From: Saccopteryx bilineata
Taxonomy: Eukaryota; Chordata; Mammalia; Chiroptera; Emballonuridae
Length of the DNA stretch: 64,000 nucleotides
NCBI RefSeq assembly: GCF_036850765.1
Contig: NC_089501.1
Location: forward strand, 12,748,997 to 12,812,996
Reading direction: 5' to 3'
Shown: piece after piece, positions 12,161-24,709 of the stretch
Layout: each line of letters begins with the position of its first letter
Position numbering within the stretch: the first letter of the stretch is position 1
The notes under the pieces: model-generated
The model's database searches: none
The model's input: only the letters and a program-made list of their open reading frames with translations
What the model was told of the DNA's origin: nothing
Position numbers and translations under genes: made by a program

Positions 12161-12360
12161 GCCTGACCTGTGGTGGCACAGTGGATAAAGCATTGATCTG
12201 GAATGCTGAGGTCACCAGTTCGAAACCCTGAGCTTGCCTGTTCAAGGCACATATAGGAGTTGATACTTCCTGCTCCTGCCCCCTCCTTGCTCTCTCTTTA
12301 TTTCTCTCTCTTTCTCCCCCTCTCTAAAAATGAATTTAAAAAATGAAAAAGAAAAAAGAA
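12161..12360 (+). repeat. SINE-C
   Basis: Starts GCCTGACCTGTGGTGGCAC, has 'ttcaaggcacatatagg' and a CT-rich tail ending in A-rich DNA. Abuts the next SINE-B. Confidence 0.9.
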
Positions 12361-12366
12361 TATGAT

Positions 12367-12739
12367 TTTTTTTTTTTGTATTTTTCTGAAGCTGGAAATG
12401 GGGAGAGACAGTCAGACAGACTCCCGCATGCGCCCGACCGGGATCCACCCAGCACGCCCACCAGGGGGCGATGCTCTGCCCCTCCGGAGCGTCGCTCTGC
12501 CGCGACCAGAGCCACTCTAGTGCCTGGGGCAGAGGCCAAGGAGCCATCCCCAGCGCCTGGGCCATCCTTGCTCCAATGGAGCCTCGGCTGTGGGAGGGGA
12601 AGAGAGAGACAGAGAGGAAGGAGGGGGTGGGGGTGGAGAAGCAAATGGGCGCCTCTCCTATGTGCCCTGGCCGGGAATCAAACCCGGGTCCCCTGCACGC
12701 CAGGCCGACGCTCTATCGCTGAGCCAACCGGCCAGGGCC
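12367..12739 (-). repeat. SINE-B, left arm of an inverted pair
   Basis: Reverse-strand SINE-B; 5' end at 12739, T-run at 12367-12377. Flanks 'aaaagaatatgattt' and 'aaaagaatataattt' form the TSD. Its head faces the SINE-B at 12783 only 43 bp away. Confidence 0.94.
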
Positions 12740-12782
12740 AAAAGAATATAATTTAAAAGATTAAAATAAAGACATTAGGTGT

Positions 12783-13144
12783 GGCCCTGATCAGTTGGCT
12801 CAGCGGTAGAGCATCGGCCCAGCATGTGAAGTCCCAGGTTCGATTCCTGTCCAGGGCACACAGGAGAAGCACCCATCTGCTTCTCCACACTTCCCCCTCT
12901 CCTTCCTCTCTGTCTCTCTCTTCCCCTCCCACAGCCGAGGCTCCATTGGAGTAAAGTTGTCCCTGGCGCTGAATATGGCTCCATGGCCTCCGCCTCAGGT
13001 GCTAGAATGGCTCTGGCCACAACAAAGCAATACTCCAGATGGGCAGAGCATCGCCCTCTGGTGGGCATGCCAGGAAGATCTCGGTTGGGCACATGTGGGA
13101 GTCTGTCTGACTGCCTTCCTGCTTCTAACTTTGGGGGGGGGGGG
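12783..13144 (+). repeat. SINE-B, right arm of an inverted pair
   Basis: Forward SINE-B ending in a G-run (13135-13144) instead of the usual A-rich tail. The TSD AAGACATTAGGTG at 12769-12781 and 13145-13157 is perfect. Confidence 0.94.
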
Positions 13145-13329
13145 AAGACATTAGGTGAAAACTTTAAAATGAAATAAGAACTTTGAGGATTTTTATACTA
13201 AGGAATTGTTCAGAGATAGGTTCAGAGTTTAAGGAAGAAGCCAGCTAATACTTACAGAAAAGAAAAACTGAAAATCATTATAATATTCATAAAAAGTGTC
13301 CTAGTCAGGGACTGTGCAATATTATGTCA

Positions 13330-13570
13330 TAAGAAGATGGTTGGCTAAGACACAAAACCATTCTAGCCACAGGTTACTTACCAAAATCATATAGAGATAA
13401 TAGGGTAGCACTAGCCAGAAAGGGGCGAATGGAAAGTAAGAGGGTGGAAAGACACTTTGCATGAGTCATGGGGGGGGCACAAAGTGGTGTGCAGAGGGTG
13501 TTATATTGAGTGGGACACTTGAAACCATGTCAACACAATAAATTAAAAACAAAAATAAATAAATAAACAA
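13330..13570 (+). repeat. L1 3' end
   Basis: The text 'ttgagtgggacacttgaaacc' (20-base core) and 'cacaataaattaaaaac' before an AAAT run is the usual L1 3' terminus in this genome. The upstream boundary is uncertain. Confidence 0.6.
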
Positions 13571-14127
13571 ATAAATAATACAGATTTTATGAATGAAGAG
13601 AATTCCCAAACAGTACCACCTAAGAAATGCTTTTGGTTGAGTTTTTGGGTTCATTGGAACAATGTAAGTTAGCAATACCATAGCATGGCCAGGCATAACA
13701 CACCAAAAAAAAAAAAAAAAAAATAGTTTCACCTTGTGATTTAAGAGAAATTCTTTGAGAGGGGCTGAACTATGGAGTGGGTAGCTCTCTGTCTATAGTA
13801 CGATGAAGTAGGGAAAACCAACCTTATACAACACAAATCTAAATTAGACCTTCTTAAGAAAGGTCTGTGACTCATAAATAAAACTCCAAAAATTCAATAA
13901 ATCTAAGAGTAAGAATAACAGAATGCTTTCTGAGATGGTCAGAAAATAAGACCTATAGTTAATAAAGTTGGCTTTAGAAAACAATAAAAAATATAAAATA
14001 ATTGGAAAATAAAATGTTTTCCTAAGGAAAATGAAGTTAAAGAAGTCATTAAGAATATTATAAAGTATTCTGATTTCTAGGAGAATGAGGCCAAATGGAA
14101 GAATCCCCAGAAAGCAAAAGGGGTGAT

Positions 14128-14141
14128 ATATATATATATAC

Positions 14142-14171
<30 letters not shown>
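14128..14171. repeat. (TA)n/(CATA)n microsatellite
   Basis: TA dinucleotides with regularly placed CATA units over about 44 bp. Confidence 0.95.
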
Positions 14172-14172
<1 letters not shown>

Positions 14173-14537
14173 TAGATTGACATGCCTGCCCTGAGACTTG
14201 CTACTTCTCAGTTCCTTACCTACCTTTGAACAGAGAGTTGAAGGAAAGGAAAGAGCAAGTCCCCCAGACATCTAGTAAATGAATATTCTAGGCAGAGGAA
14301 AGAGGAAGTGCAAAGCCCCTGAGGAAGGGTCGTGCCTTCTGTGCCCTGGCCCATGAAGGGAACCCATGCAACTGGAACAGAATGAGTGAAACTGAGAGCA
14401 ATTCCATAGCCAAACTTTCAGCTTCATGAGAGCAGGAACTGTCTCTTTCATCTCTGCTTAACATTGTAAGAATCATTACTTAAATGTTCATTGCCTAAAT
14501 AAACATAATGAATAAACATATTGATAGAATTACTGAG

Positions 14538-14988
14538 TGCTATGAATTGAATTATGTCTCCCTAAAATTCATATGTTGAAGTCCTAACTGCCTATATCTC
14601 AAGGACGTGACCTTATTTGCTAGCAGGGTCATTTCAGATATAACTAGTTAAGAGATCATACTGGAGTAGGATGGGATCCTAATACAATATGACTCATGTC
14701 CTAATAAAAATCAGAAAACTGGAGACTCAGACACACACAGGGAGAATGTCATGTGAGCACAATGGCAGAGATCCAGGTGATGCCTCTACAAGCAAAATGG
14801 AAGATTGCCAGAAAAACCCCAGCAACTGGGAAACAGAAGATAGATTCTCCCTCATAACTCTCAGAAGGAACCAGCCTGCCAAGATCTTGATCTCAGACTT
14901 CTAGCCTTCAGAACTGTGAGACAATAAATTTCTGTTAAGCCCCTCACTTTGTGGTACTTTATCACTGCAGCCCTAGCAAACTAATACA
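14538..14988 (+). mobile_element. MLT1-type (ERVL-MaLR) solo LTR
   Basis: Starts TGCTATGAATTGAATTATGT and ends 'ccctagcaaactaataca', with the familiar internal order 'catatgttgaagtcctaac', 'gtgaccttattt', 'cagaaggaaccagcctgcc', 'cagaactgtgagacaataaa' and 'ttgtggtactttat'. About 451 bp with 5-bp flanks CTGAG and CTGAA. An ancient mammalian retroviral LTR with no internal coding region. Confidence 0.92.
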
Positions 14989-15164
14989 CTGAATGGATAT
15001 ATTCTTTTGACAGAGCCCATGCACATTGTTCCGAATATTAAAATAAGGTCCAATTTTCAAAAGGTCAAAAGACGACAAATTTATTAGAATCAAATATAAT
15101 TAGTACAAGAACATACACCAAAAGTTCAAATTTGTTAGTACAGAAAGTTCTTTTAAAATTGTCA

Positions 15165-15295
15165 CATATGAGAAAGCAATCAATGAGAAACTAAGGTGCC
15201 GCAACAAAGAATTAATGCTTCTCATCTCTCTCCCTTCCTGGTTGTCTGTCCCTCTTTCTGTCTCTCTTTGTCTGTCACAAAAAATAAAATAAAAT
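15165..15295 (+). repeat. SINE-A, 5'-truncated, with TSD
   Basis: Only the 3' part of SINE-A is present (from 'catatgagaaagcaatcaat' to an AAAAT repeat tail). The flanks AAAATTGTCA at 15155-15164 and 15296-15305 are identical, so the truncation happened at insertion. Confidence 0.9.
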
Positions 15296-15309
15296 AAAAT
15301 TGTCATTTC

Positions 15310-15960
15310 CTGTTAAAAGAATGATGATACTCTGTAGTGACAATGGTTTTGAAAGAATATAACCATTCTACATGGTATCAGTGGAATTCTTTTGAAAGAA
15401 ATTTGGCAGTAAGCATTAAGAGCCTTAATACTGTTCATTATTTTGGGCTCAGTAATTCAGATTCTGTGAATCTATCCTAAGGGAATCATACAAAATACAA
15501 AAAAAAATCTTTATGTAGAAATATTATTCATTGATATGTTATCCAAAACACTATAAAAATAAAAAATGAGGGGAAAAAATAAAATGCTAACTATTAAGAT
15601 AAGTGTTAAATAACTTATGACGCATTTACCATTAAGAATGTTAAGGAAATTAGAAAAATTAATATAAAGATGTATAGTACCATAAAATGTACAGAAGTAA
15701 AAAAGCAGAATATGTACACTACTTACCTTCTTACAGAATAATATGCATATGAAAAATAAAAAGACATTTTTATATTTTTATATCTGTTTTGTATGTGTAT
15801 CACTTGGGAAATATTTTAAATAATATACAAAATATCAACAAAAGACACCATATGATTAAATACCAAAAATACTTAAGAGCGTTTTAGAAAAGCAAAAAAT
15901 TACATCTAGCAGTGGTTGAGGGCAGATAAAATATAACAAGTAGATTTAAACTGGACTTCT
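15310..15960 (+). repeat. Probable old L1 3' remnant
   Basis: Weak L1-like 3'UTR text, such as 'gaaatttggcagtaagcat' near 15400 and 'gtgaatctatcctaaggg' near 15467. Heavily diverged. Confidence 0.4.
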
Positions 15961-16008
15961 AATTTGAGGTCAAAGAAACAAGAAAAGTACATTCAGAACA
16001 ATGCTTTT

Positions 16009-16420
16009 TTTTGTTTGTTTTGTTTTGGGGGAGTTGTTTTTGTTTTTGGTTTTCTTGTATTTTTCTGAAGTTGGAAATGGGGAGGCAGTCAGACAGACTC
16101 CCGCATGCGCCTGACCAGGATCCACCCGGCATGCCCACCAGGGGCGATGCTCTGCCCATCTGGGGCATCACTCTGTTGCAACCAGAGCCATTCTAGCGCC
16201 TGAGGTGGAGGCCATGGAGCCATCCTCAGTGCCCAGGCCAACTTTGCTTCAATGGAGCCTTGGCTGTGGGAGAGGAAGAGAGAGAGACAGAGAGGAAGGA
16301 GAGGGGGAGGGGTGGAGAAGCAGATGGGCACTTCTCCTGTGTGCCCTGGCCGGGAATCGAATCTGGGATTTCTGCACGCCAGGCCAACACTCTACCACTG
16401 AGCCAACCGGCCAGGGTTAC
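16009..16420 (-). repeat. SINE-B with 15-bp TSD
   Basis: Reverse-strand SINE-B followed outward by a T/G-rich tail. TSD CAGAACAATGCTTTT at 15994-16008 and 16421-16435 is perfect. Confidence 0.95.
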
Positions 16421-16439
16421 CAGAACAATGCTTTTAATT

Positions 16440-19180
16440 TTTGTACCATTCTTCACATCAGCCCAGTTTGGAGAAAGAAGAAATTGACTCAGTAGATCTC
16501 TGACCATCTAAACCAATCAGAATTAGGGTCTATAGAGGTCCATAAAGTCATGTGACCTCTATTTTCATCATCAAAATGACATGAAGATCAACTAGTAGTA
16601 GATTCAGTTTAACTTTTGTTCAATTTGATCCTTAGAAGATGAAACTATCACAAAAGTACATCATGATTACTTTAATCAATTATGTACAAAAACCTGGCAA
16701 AACTGATTGGGAATAAAACTCACTTTAAGAAATGTCATGATCATTCACATGAAATATGTCTCAAAATCTCAGACGTAAATTTCTGAAATATGTTCCCTGT
16801 GGCTTTTCATAGACTATTTAGTAAAAGATGTCAGTCTAACAAAGTAGTGAATTGAATACTCTAAAATCTACCAATCTTTCCATTCTTTCCAGATTTGCAG
16901 GTAATGACTTATCATTACTCCACTCTAATAGAGCTTCCTTATAATGCTGAAGTTATAAGTAAATTAGGATACAAAAGAAAATAACAGAGAAATTCCCAAA
17001 ATACATTTTCTTCCTTAGGGAGGGAGAATAAAAAGAAACTTGGAAGAGAGAAAAAAAAATTTTAATCTCTTATTGAATTGCATGGTCTGTATCTCACTCA
17101 GACTTGCCCACAATGTTAAACACATGCAGACAGTAACTTTCTTTCTGAGGAAATCAACACAGATAAAAATCATAAAGTTAAAGACTTTTAATAATAAATA
17201 TGTAAAAATTATAAATTTTATATTTCAAAAAACATCATAATCAACATCAAAAGGCAAGCTACTGAAAATAGCATTTGCAACATATATGAGAGAAAAAGAG
17301 TTGCTTTTATAATGTTCTCATAATTGAATAAGAAAAGATCCAAGAAAAAAGGAGCAAACCTTAAATGTCAGTTTACAAATGGAAAACTTAAAATGACTCA
17401 TTAGTAAACTAAATATGTTCAATTCTATTAATTTTATAAAATGCAAACTAGTATGATATTATTTTCACCTAATGGAAATAAAATATAACATTAAGTGGTG
17501 GAAAGAAAATATAACATTAAGTCCTCATGCAGGTATGAATTGAAGGGGTGAAGGCCCACATAGAATGGTAGATTTCATTTTTCTTTAATAAAAATCTACG
17601 CAGGCACACAATACATATATAAGTAATTCCCACATATACATAATTCCTACATTAATATACATGCAATAATATTATATGCAATAACATATAAGTGGGGAGA
17701 GAGCACATATGGAACAGAGGAAGAATTTCTAAAAGTGTGAACAGTTACTACTACCTCTGGATGTTCAGATGAGAGGAAATTTTTCTTCACATTTTTTAAT
17801 GTTCTCTGCAACATTTTGTAGTGTACATTTATTAGTTCTCATAATAAGAAAAAATAAAACATGTCCATTTTGAAAAAAATAAAATACTAACATAAGAAAA
17901 TTAAAAAACAGGAGCCAGTTTTGCTTCTCCCAGAACCACACTTCCAATCCACCCTGAGGTGGTGCCTCTCTCAACCCTGCCGACCTAGACCTACATTGTA
18001 ACCTATCGCAAACACCACAATCTCCAACGAAGGAGTACTATCTACAGAACAAGTATAGCAGAAAACTCAAGACTCATATGATAGGCATCATAAAATTGCT
18101 TAATAATGTGGCATTCAAAAATAAATCTTTGCTAGGCATGAGATGTATTCATGAACACTTCTAATCGATTCAGCATTGTTACTACACTTCACGTTTAAAG
18201 TACTTAACGTTTCTAATTAACATCGCTTAATATTAGAAGTCCTGTTCATTACATCTAAAATGTCAAGTAGCATTACAGCAAACACATACTAATTTATATT
18301 TCATGTTTGTGTTTATTTCTTAGGGGAAGGAGAAGCATATTTGACATACAAAGATGATGACAACACAGAATTAACTCAAATTTTTTGTGTGTTTAGAACC
18401 ATTTTTTGATGTGCACATATTGCATTGCATTCATTAAGAAAAAATATTTAAAGGTACAAATAAGAGAAAAAGAGCTGCAATGTCAAGGATATTGATATGT
18501 CTATGACTGAAACATAGATTCCTGTTTATTAATAACTCGGCCTTTTTGTTGGTGTTACTAGAAGTACACGAGATTATTTTGTTCAACTCCCACATTTTCC
18601 CTTCTGGCACTCAGCATTTTTGAGGATGAAAGACAATATTCTCAAGGCTGTACAGTGGAGCATAGATTGTCACTTAACAATGATAATCAGTTTGAAATGG
18701 CAAACACAAATGAAACATCAGCACAAGCTAATTAAAAGACCACTCTTCAATTTCAAAGTCTAAGTGAAAATAATAATCTACCCACACTACCAACAGACCT
18801 GAAAGTGGCTATGTTCTCTAGTATTCTTAAGATAAATAAATGTATATGTATATACATGGACTAAGAAAAACTTTTTCCCCTTAATAGAAAAATAAACAAT
18901 TTACAGGTAATTTGGCCACACCTTATAGATTAGTGGTTCAGGGTGGAGCAAGGTATATCTCTGAGACAACTTGCAAAGGTCTTCAGCTTTCTAATTCTAT
19001 TTGAGCAAGTTTCCTTTTTATATCTTACACATTTATTGAACAACAATAATTTAAATTCCTAGCTCTAAACATAATTTTACAAAATCATTTTTAGCTAGAC
19101 CTACACACCTCCCGCCTGCCCCCCCCCCAAAAAAAAAGTTTTGTGGCATAAGTAGAAAAAGCCAGAGAGAAATGAGGAAT
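16440..19180. other. Unique AT-rich intron
   Basis: No gene, RNA or clear repeat recognised. A homopolymer C-run followed by an A-run lies near 19118-19138. Some stretches may be conserved intron, which cannot be judged without alignment. Confidence 0.6.
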
Positions 19181-19189
19181 GAATCCGAG

Positions 19190-20010
19190 AGGTAATGCTG
19201 GAGAACAGGGATCATGGCGAGGAGACTTGGGAGTTAACTCTGAGGGAGAGAGGAAGCCGCTGGAGAATTTTGAGCAGAGGAGTAATTGTAATTTTTTGGC
19301 ATTTCAAGAGCCACTCTGCCTGCTGGGTTGAGCATAGACTATATTTATGGCAACAGACAAATCAAAGAGTCAAGTTAGGAAACTATCACACTAAGTCAGA
19401 TTGAAAGATCAAGATGGGGAAGACCAGATGGTAGAAGGGGCTGGTGAGAGATGGTTGAATGGTGCATACATGTTGAAGATGGAGGCAGAAATGATGGACT
19501 AAATGATGGCAAAAGTGAGGTATGAAAGAAAATGAGAGTCAGGGTGATTCCAAGATATCCAGAGTGATCAAACTGAAGGCACAGTGGCTATTCCCAGAGC
19601 TGAGAGGAAGACTTTGCAGGACAGCTGTGAGAGGAATGTAGGAGCTCAGTTTTAAAAGTATTGGCAATGTCTGGAATTTGGAATTTCCATTTGGATATAG
19701 TAATGTCAAATAGATCAGCGACTATATGAATAAGCATGTCTCAGGTTGAACGAGATGATCAATAAGTGAGAACAGATAGAAAAGAGGAGCAAAGTTGAGG
19801 ACTGGGTTCTCCAACATTTAGTGGTCAAGGAGAGAAGGAAGTAAAATATGTCTCATTCAGTGAGGTAGGACGAAAACAGGTGAGCAGCTGTCCTGGAGAT
19901 CGATTAAATGGAGTGTATTAAGGAAGGTGGAGTTATTAAGTGTGCTAAATAGTGTTGATAAGATAACTAAAATGAGGACTAAGAGCTGACCGATAGAATT
20001 TGTCATGTGG
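19190..20010 (+). repeat. Ancient interspersed repeat, family not named
   Basis: Text such as 'gaggagtaattgtaat', 'ggctggtgagagatggttg', 'gggtgattccaagat' and 'ggagctcagttttaaaag' resembles an ancient repeat common in mammals, but I cannot assign a family with confidence. Confidence 0.4.
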
Positions 20011-20329
20011 AATTTCTTTGGTGACCTTTGATAAGAACAGCTTCCCGGAGTGGTATGAGTAAAAGTCTAATTGCAGTGGGTTCAAGAGAGAACCAGTCAG
20101 CAAAATTCAGATTGTAGAAAGCTGAAGACAAAGGGGAAAAAATCAGAAAAATAAACATAGATGAGAGATCCAGGTTAAAAAAAAGATTAAAGGACAAATC
20201 AACCAATTGTAATATATGGACTCTATTTGGATTCACAAACAAACCACAGAGTAAATCCATACACACACACACACACCCAAAGGGATTCAAATAAAGCATT
20301 AAAAAATATTTATAAGACTGGGAAGTTTC

Positions 20330-20655
20330 ACACTGACTGATAATACCAGGGTTATTTTATTTTTTAGGAATGATCATTATCTTATCATTGTTTATTTGTT
20401 AAGGTATTTCATGTCTTTTAAAGATACCTACTGAAGAATTTAAAGAGAGAATTATATGCTGTCTTGGATTGGCTTCAAAATAACCCAGTGGTGGGGGCTG
20501 AGGGTAGGGGTAGAAAGAAGAAAAATAAGGATGAAATGAGGTTGCCATTTGTTAGTAATTGTTAAAGCTGAGTGGTGGTATATGAAGGTACTATTTTCTA
20601 AACTTTTGTAAAGGCTGTAAATTTTCCAGGATAAATAAATAAATAAAGGGGGGGG
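20330..20655 (+). repeat. Possible ancient LINE 3' end
   Basis: 'ttggcttcaaaataaccca', a purine-rich middle, 'ttgttaaagctgagtgg' and 'gtaaattttccaggataaa' match a 3'-end motif common in old mammalian repeats. Tentative. Confidence 0.35.
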
Positions 20656-20689
20656 AGGGAGAGAGAGCAGAGAAAAAGGCCCCAAGTAT

Positions 20690-22757
20690 AGACAACTTTT
20701 TCAAAGGTTTGCTCTACAGGAGAGGAAATTAATGTGTCAGGGGGAAGAATAGAGTTATTTTTAAGAACATCAGTTTTATTTGTTTTCTGATTGCATGACT
20801 TTCCAAGAAAATATTTATAAGAAATCATTATCCATTACTCACTTTCTCTTGAATGCAAAAAAATGCTTAAGAATAGGCACATTTTAAACTTTCCAATTCT
20901 TTTCCAATGTGACCACAACCATTACTCACTCTTACCTACCCATCAAAACTATACTTTCAGAAAACTTCTACTTAATACCATTGATTGAAAATTCTCTTTC
21001 AAAGTTATAATCTGCTAGCATATGCCTGAATCAAAATAGGATAAAGCCAAGAAAATTGTCATATAATTCATGTAGCTGCTTCTTCAAATCAAGCTTTCCA
21101 ACTCATTGACTTCTTAGTATAGTTATTATGAAATGTTTTCCTTAATTCTCCACTGTATTATTTTTTCAAATATTGGTAATTAAGCTAACAGTTACAGTAG
21201 TTGTTGCAACAACTACTAAGGAATAGAAAGTGAGCAGCTGAGTGTTTATTTCTATGGTTTTTATTTACAGTGTAGGAAAACATTCACAGTGACTGTGATG
21301 CTTGTTACCTTCTTTTGTAATAGAAAATTTAATCATTGTGTTCTCCTCCCTTATTCCTGTAGTTATTTTCCCCCATCTTGTCCTCATTCCATCTATTTCC
21401 TTTCTCTTCATCTGGCTCTCCTTCTCAATGACCATTTCCTCTAAGTTTCATTAAACATGATTTCAGTTCAGTTTTCCATTCTAGGACATCTGGACAGAAA
21501 AAGAACAGCAGTCCATCTGTCTGCTCTCTTTTAGGAACTTTGACCAAATACTTTGTTTCTGAAAATAGATCAGCAATTTAAGAAGAAATGACAAAGTTTC
21601 CTTCTTTGCTGGGACAAAGCCTCTTTCCACAACAAATCCTTGAGCAGGGATAGTGTGCTCCTCTCTTTCAGCAAACACCGAGATCCCTTAGATAAGGTAA
21701 GCTCCAGGAATGCAGTGAACTTTGCCAATTACTTAGATTGGCCTCAGCAAATATACTGACTTTCTGCTGGCTCAAACAAAACCATTCACTATTTATACCC
21801 CTATTTCATTACAATAGCACAAATTATAACAACCAGAAGCTGCTAAACATGTTAAATGGATAAAAGCATAGATTTAAAAGCAAGCTAGGTTTATTTTTCT
21901 CATACTACTTCCTGCATAAAACTAAATCATTGAGTTCAATGATCTCTGTCAGTTGTAACAAAGCAGTTAGAATGTTAAAATGTGGTTTGAAATATCTTAA
22001 CTTCCCAGAAGTGTTGAATAAATATTCCTGGGAGATGTTCTTCCTTTGCATTAGATGATCAGCTCCTGTTAAGTTACTTTTGAAGTCAAATCAACTGAAA
22101 ATATTCCTTTGAAAGGGGGAAAAAATAGTGTTTTGTTCATTAAACAAGTTACACAGCTTTACAGGATAAATATCAGGCAACTTAACTGCAAATGTAAATG
22201 TACAGATAAAGGAAGAGAAATAGGTGAGCTCTGTCCTACGAAAAGTCAACACAAAACTGTGTGGAAGTTTATGTAAACCTTCTTTGATATATGTTCAGCT
22301 ATTTCTTCTTTTTAACTCCTCAAAAAACGATTTTATAGTCTACATGTGAAAACGCTATCAGAATCAAAGTTGTTTTTATTTTTATTATTATAGTATGTCT
22401 TTGACTATTAAATCAGGACAGATCCTTGTGTTTGCCCTAAAGAGAATGTCAGGCACACTATAAAGTATCATTACTTTGTGACACTTTCTAAATCAGTAGG
22501 AGCCAAGTAAGGCTATTAACTTCCTCTAATCTTCTACAGTCTTTTGTTTTACTACCTTGCCTATGCAGCCAATTTTCATTAGCAAATGTAAAAGACTTTT
22601 TGTATCACTAGTAAATTGCTTTAACCCAACTCTGAAATGTAATGCATCATTTGGGTGGTAGAAAAAAAGGTAAAATGAGAGAAGAAAAGGTTTAATTAGT
22701 ACTTTATTTTCTTCACTATGGACCCAATAGTGAAACTTGAATTCAAAAGCTCCTTCT
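20690..22757. other. Unique AT-rich intron
   Basis: Nothing recognised on either strand beyond short low-complexity runs. Confidence 0.6.
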
Positions 22758-22765
22758 TGTTATAG

Positions 22766-23606
22766 TAAGGTGACCAATCGTCCTCCTTTAGGGAGGACAG
22801 TCCTTCTTTTGTAAGTTCCGTCCCCCCTTGAAAAGTGTCTTCCTACATGTCCTTTTTGATATTGGAAGACTAATCTGTAAATGTCTGTATTCAATCGATG
22901 CAGAGTAGATCTATTGTGTGTGATGTGACATATTTGTATTTGACATGATGATTCATCAAGGATCAATCAGTACAGTGCAGCCAGACACGATTATGAGACA
23001 CATGCGCTCCACATGGGAGACCTTGAGAGAGCGTGTGATATACCAAATGCACAAATGGCTTTGTGTACTTCTTCCTGAAACACAGCAGGGCACATATGAC
23101 ATCGTAGACTCACGATTATTTCTTTCTCGGTGGATATTCAATCATAGACAGGTAAGCACAATTCACATTTTATTAATTCATTATCTATTTAATAATTTCC
23201 AAATACGTATAATTTTATTTACAAATATTTTCCCGAAATTCAAGTTTTAAAGTGGAAATCTAACCTCAAACCATATCTACTAATAACACATTTTGATTAA
23301 ATAGTTGCATAAAACAGACATTTTTTAATTAGAAAATGATAAATATACCCGAATATCACTTCAAATTAGTGGTTTTGTTTGATATTTAGTTTTACTAAAT
23401 GAGTATTTTTCTTACAATTATTATTAAAAATTAATAGGCATGTAAGCATTATTACAATATAAAATATTATAAATGTTTTTATTATGCATTTATCATATTA
23501 TAGTGTATTATTGTTGCAATGAATAAAATGTTTCTTTTATTTATGATATTATTTTCTTCAATTTATTTTTGTCCTCGTTTTTATTGTGAAACCGTTGGTC
23601 ACCTTA
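22766..23606. mobile_element. hAT element, 841 bp, with exon-like insert
   Basis: Ends TAAGGTGACCAATCGTCC and, reversed, TAAGGTGACCAACGGT, resembling the 'cagggtgaccaa' ends of mammalian hAT elements. The 8-bp flanks TGTTATAG (22758-22765) and GGTTATAG (23607-23614) differ at one base. Most of the interior is AT-rich, but 22945-23151 is GC-richer and open on the plus strand, ending at a perfect CAG|GTAAGC donor-like site. No recognisable transposase domain. Confidence 0.75.
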
Positions 23607-23700
23607 GGTTATAGCCTCCTTAGTATAAATCCTTATGTAACGTCAATGCAAGAGCTCCAGAGATATTTTTAAACATCCAGTTAAAATCACACAGGCCTGG

Positions 23701-24068
23701 GCCCTGGCCGGTTGGCTCAGTGGTAGAGCGTCGGCCTGGCGCACAGAAGTCCTGGGTTCGATTCCCGGCGAGGGCACACAGGAGAAGCGCCCATCTGCTT
23801 CTCCACCCCCCCCCTCCTTCCTCTCTGTCTCTCTCTTCCCCTCCCACAGCCGAGGCTCCATTGGAGCAAAGATGGCCAGGGCGCCGGGGATGGCTCCTTG
23901 GCCTCTGCCCCAGGCGCTAGAGTGGCTCTGGTCGCAACAGAGCATCGCCCCCTGGTGGGCAAAGCGTCGCCCCTGTTGGGTGGATCTGCCGGGTGGATCC
24001 CGGTCGGGGGCATGCGGGAGTCTGTCTGACTGTCTCTCCCTGTTTCCAGCTTCAGAAAAAAAAAAAAA
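23701..24068 (+). repeat. SINE-B
   Basis: Full-length forward SINE-B with A-rich tail. TSD AATCACACAGGCCTGG (23685-23700) and AATTACACAGGCCTGG (24069-24084), one mismatch. Confidence 0.95.
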
Positions 24069-24501
24069 AATTACACAGGCCTGGACTCATGAACTTCCCT
24101 ACATGCCCACATTTGTCTTACTTGTTTCCATTCTTAGCATAGTATCCTTATCCAGTCTTCCCTCAAATAGAAACCAGCCATGCTATTATCTGTCTGCTTA
24201 TCAATCTCCTTTCTTAATCTCTCTACTTTTTCACACACTCTTCTCACTTTGTTTTCCTTAAATATTAGCTTTTTTTTTTCTTATGGGATCTTCTGTTTGT
24301 CTTAAATATTTTTTTCATTTATTAAAATTTATCTGCATTTCTTACCTACATTGTCAGCCATTGTGTTTCTTCCTCCTTTTTTTTTTTTTTTTTTATCTCC
24401 TTGTATGTTTCTTCTCTGATGCACCTGAGTCTCACTCAGGGTTGAGCTCCTACTAAGGTCACTTTTCCTGCCTCACTCTGCAGATGAAGAGAATCAGAAT
24501 T

Positions 24502-24643
24502 GCCTGACCCGTGGTGGTGCAGTGGATAAAGCATGAACCTGGAATGCTGAGGTCTCTGGTTCAAAATCCCAGGCTTATCTGGTCAAGGAACATACAAGAA
24601 GTGACTTGATACTTCCCACTCCTCCTGCCTCCCCTTTCTCTTT

Positions 24644-24676
<33 letters not shown>

Positions 24677-24705
24677 GAAATCAGTAAGTTAAAAAAGAAA
24701 AAGAT
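24502..24705 (+). repeat. SINE-C
   Basis: Begins GCCTGACCCGTGGTGGTGCA, has 'aatgctgaggtctctgg' and a long CT tract. TSD unclear. Confidence 0.88.
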
Positions 24706-24709
24706 ACCA

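Noticed and set aside
12343..12756. 137-residue Arg/Pro-rich frame
   Set aside because: Antisense reading of a SINE-B; the same peptide pattern (for example CPGRESNPG) recurs at every reverse SINE-B.
22945..23250. Independent host gene
   Set aside because: It lies wholly inside a hAT element bounded by terminal repeats and an 8-bp TSD; kept only as a finding about a possible captured or transposase exon.
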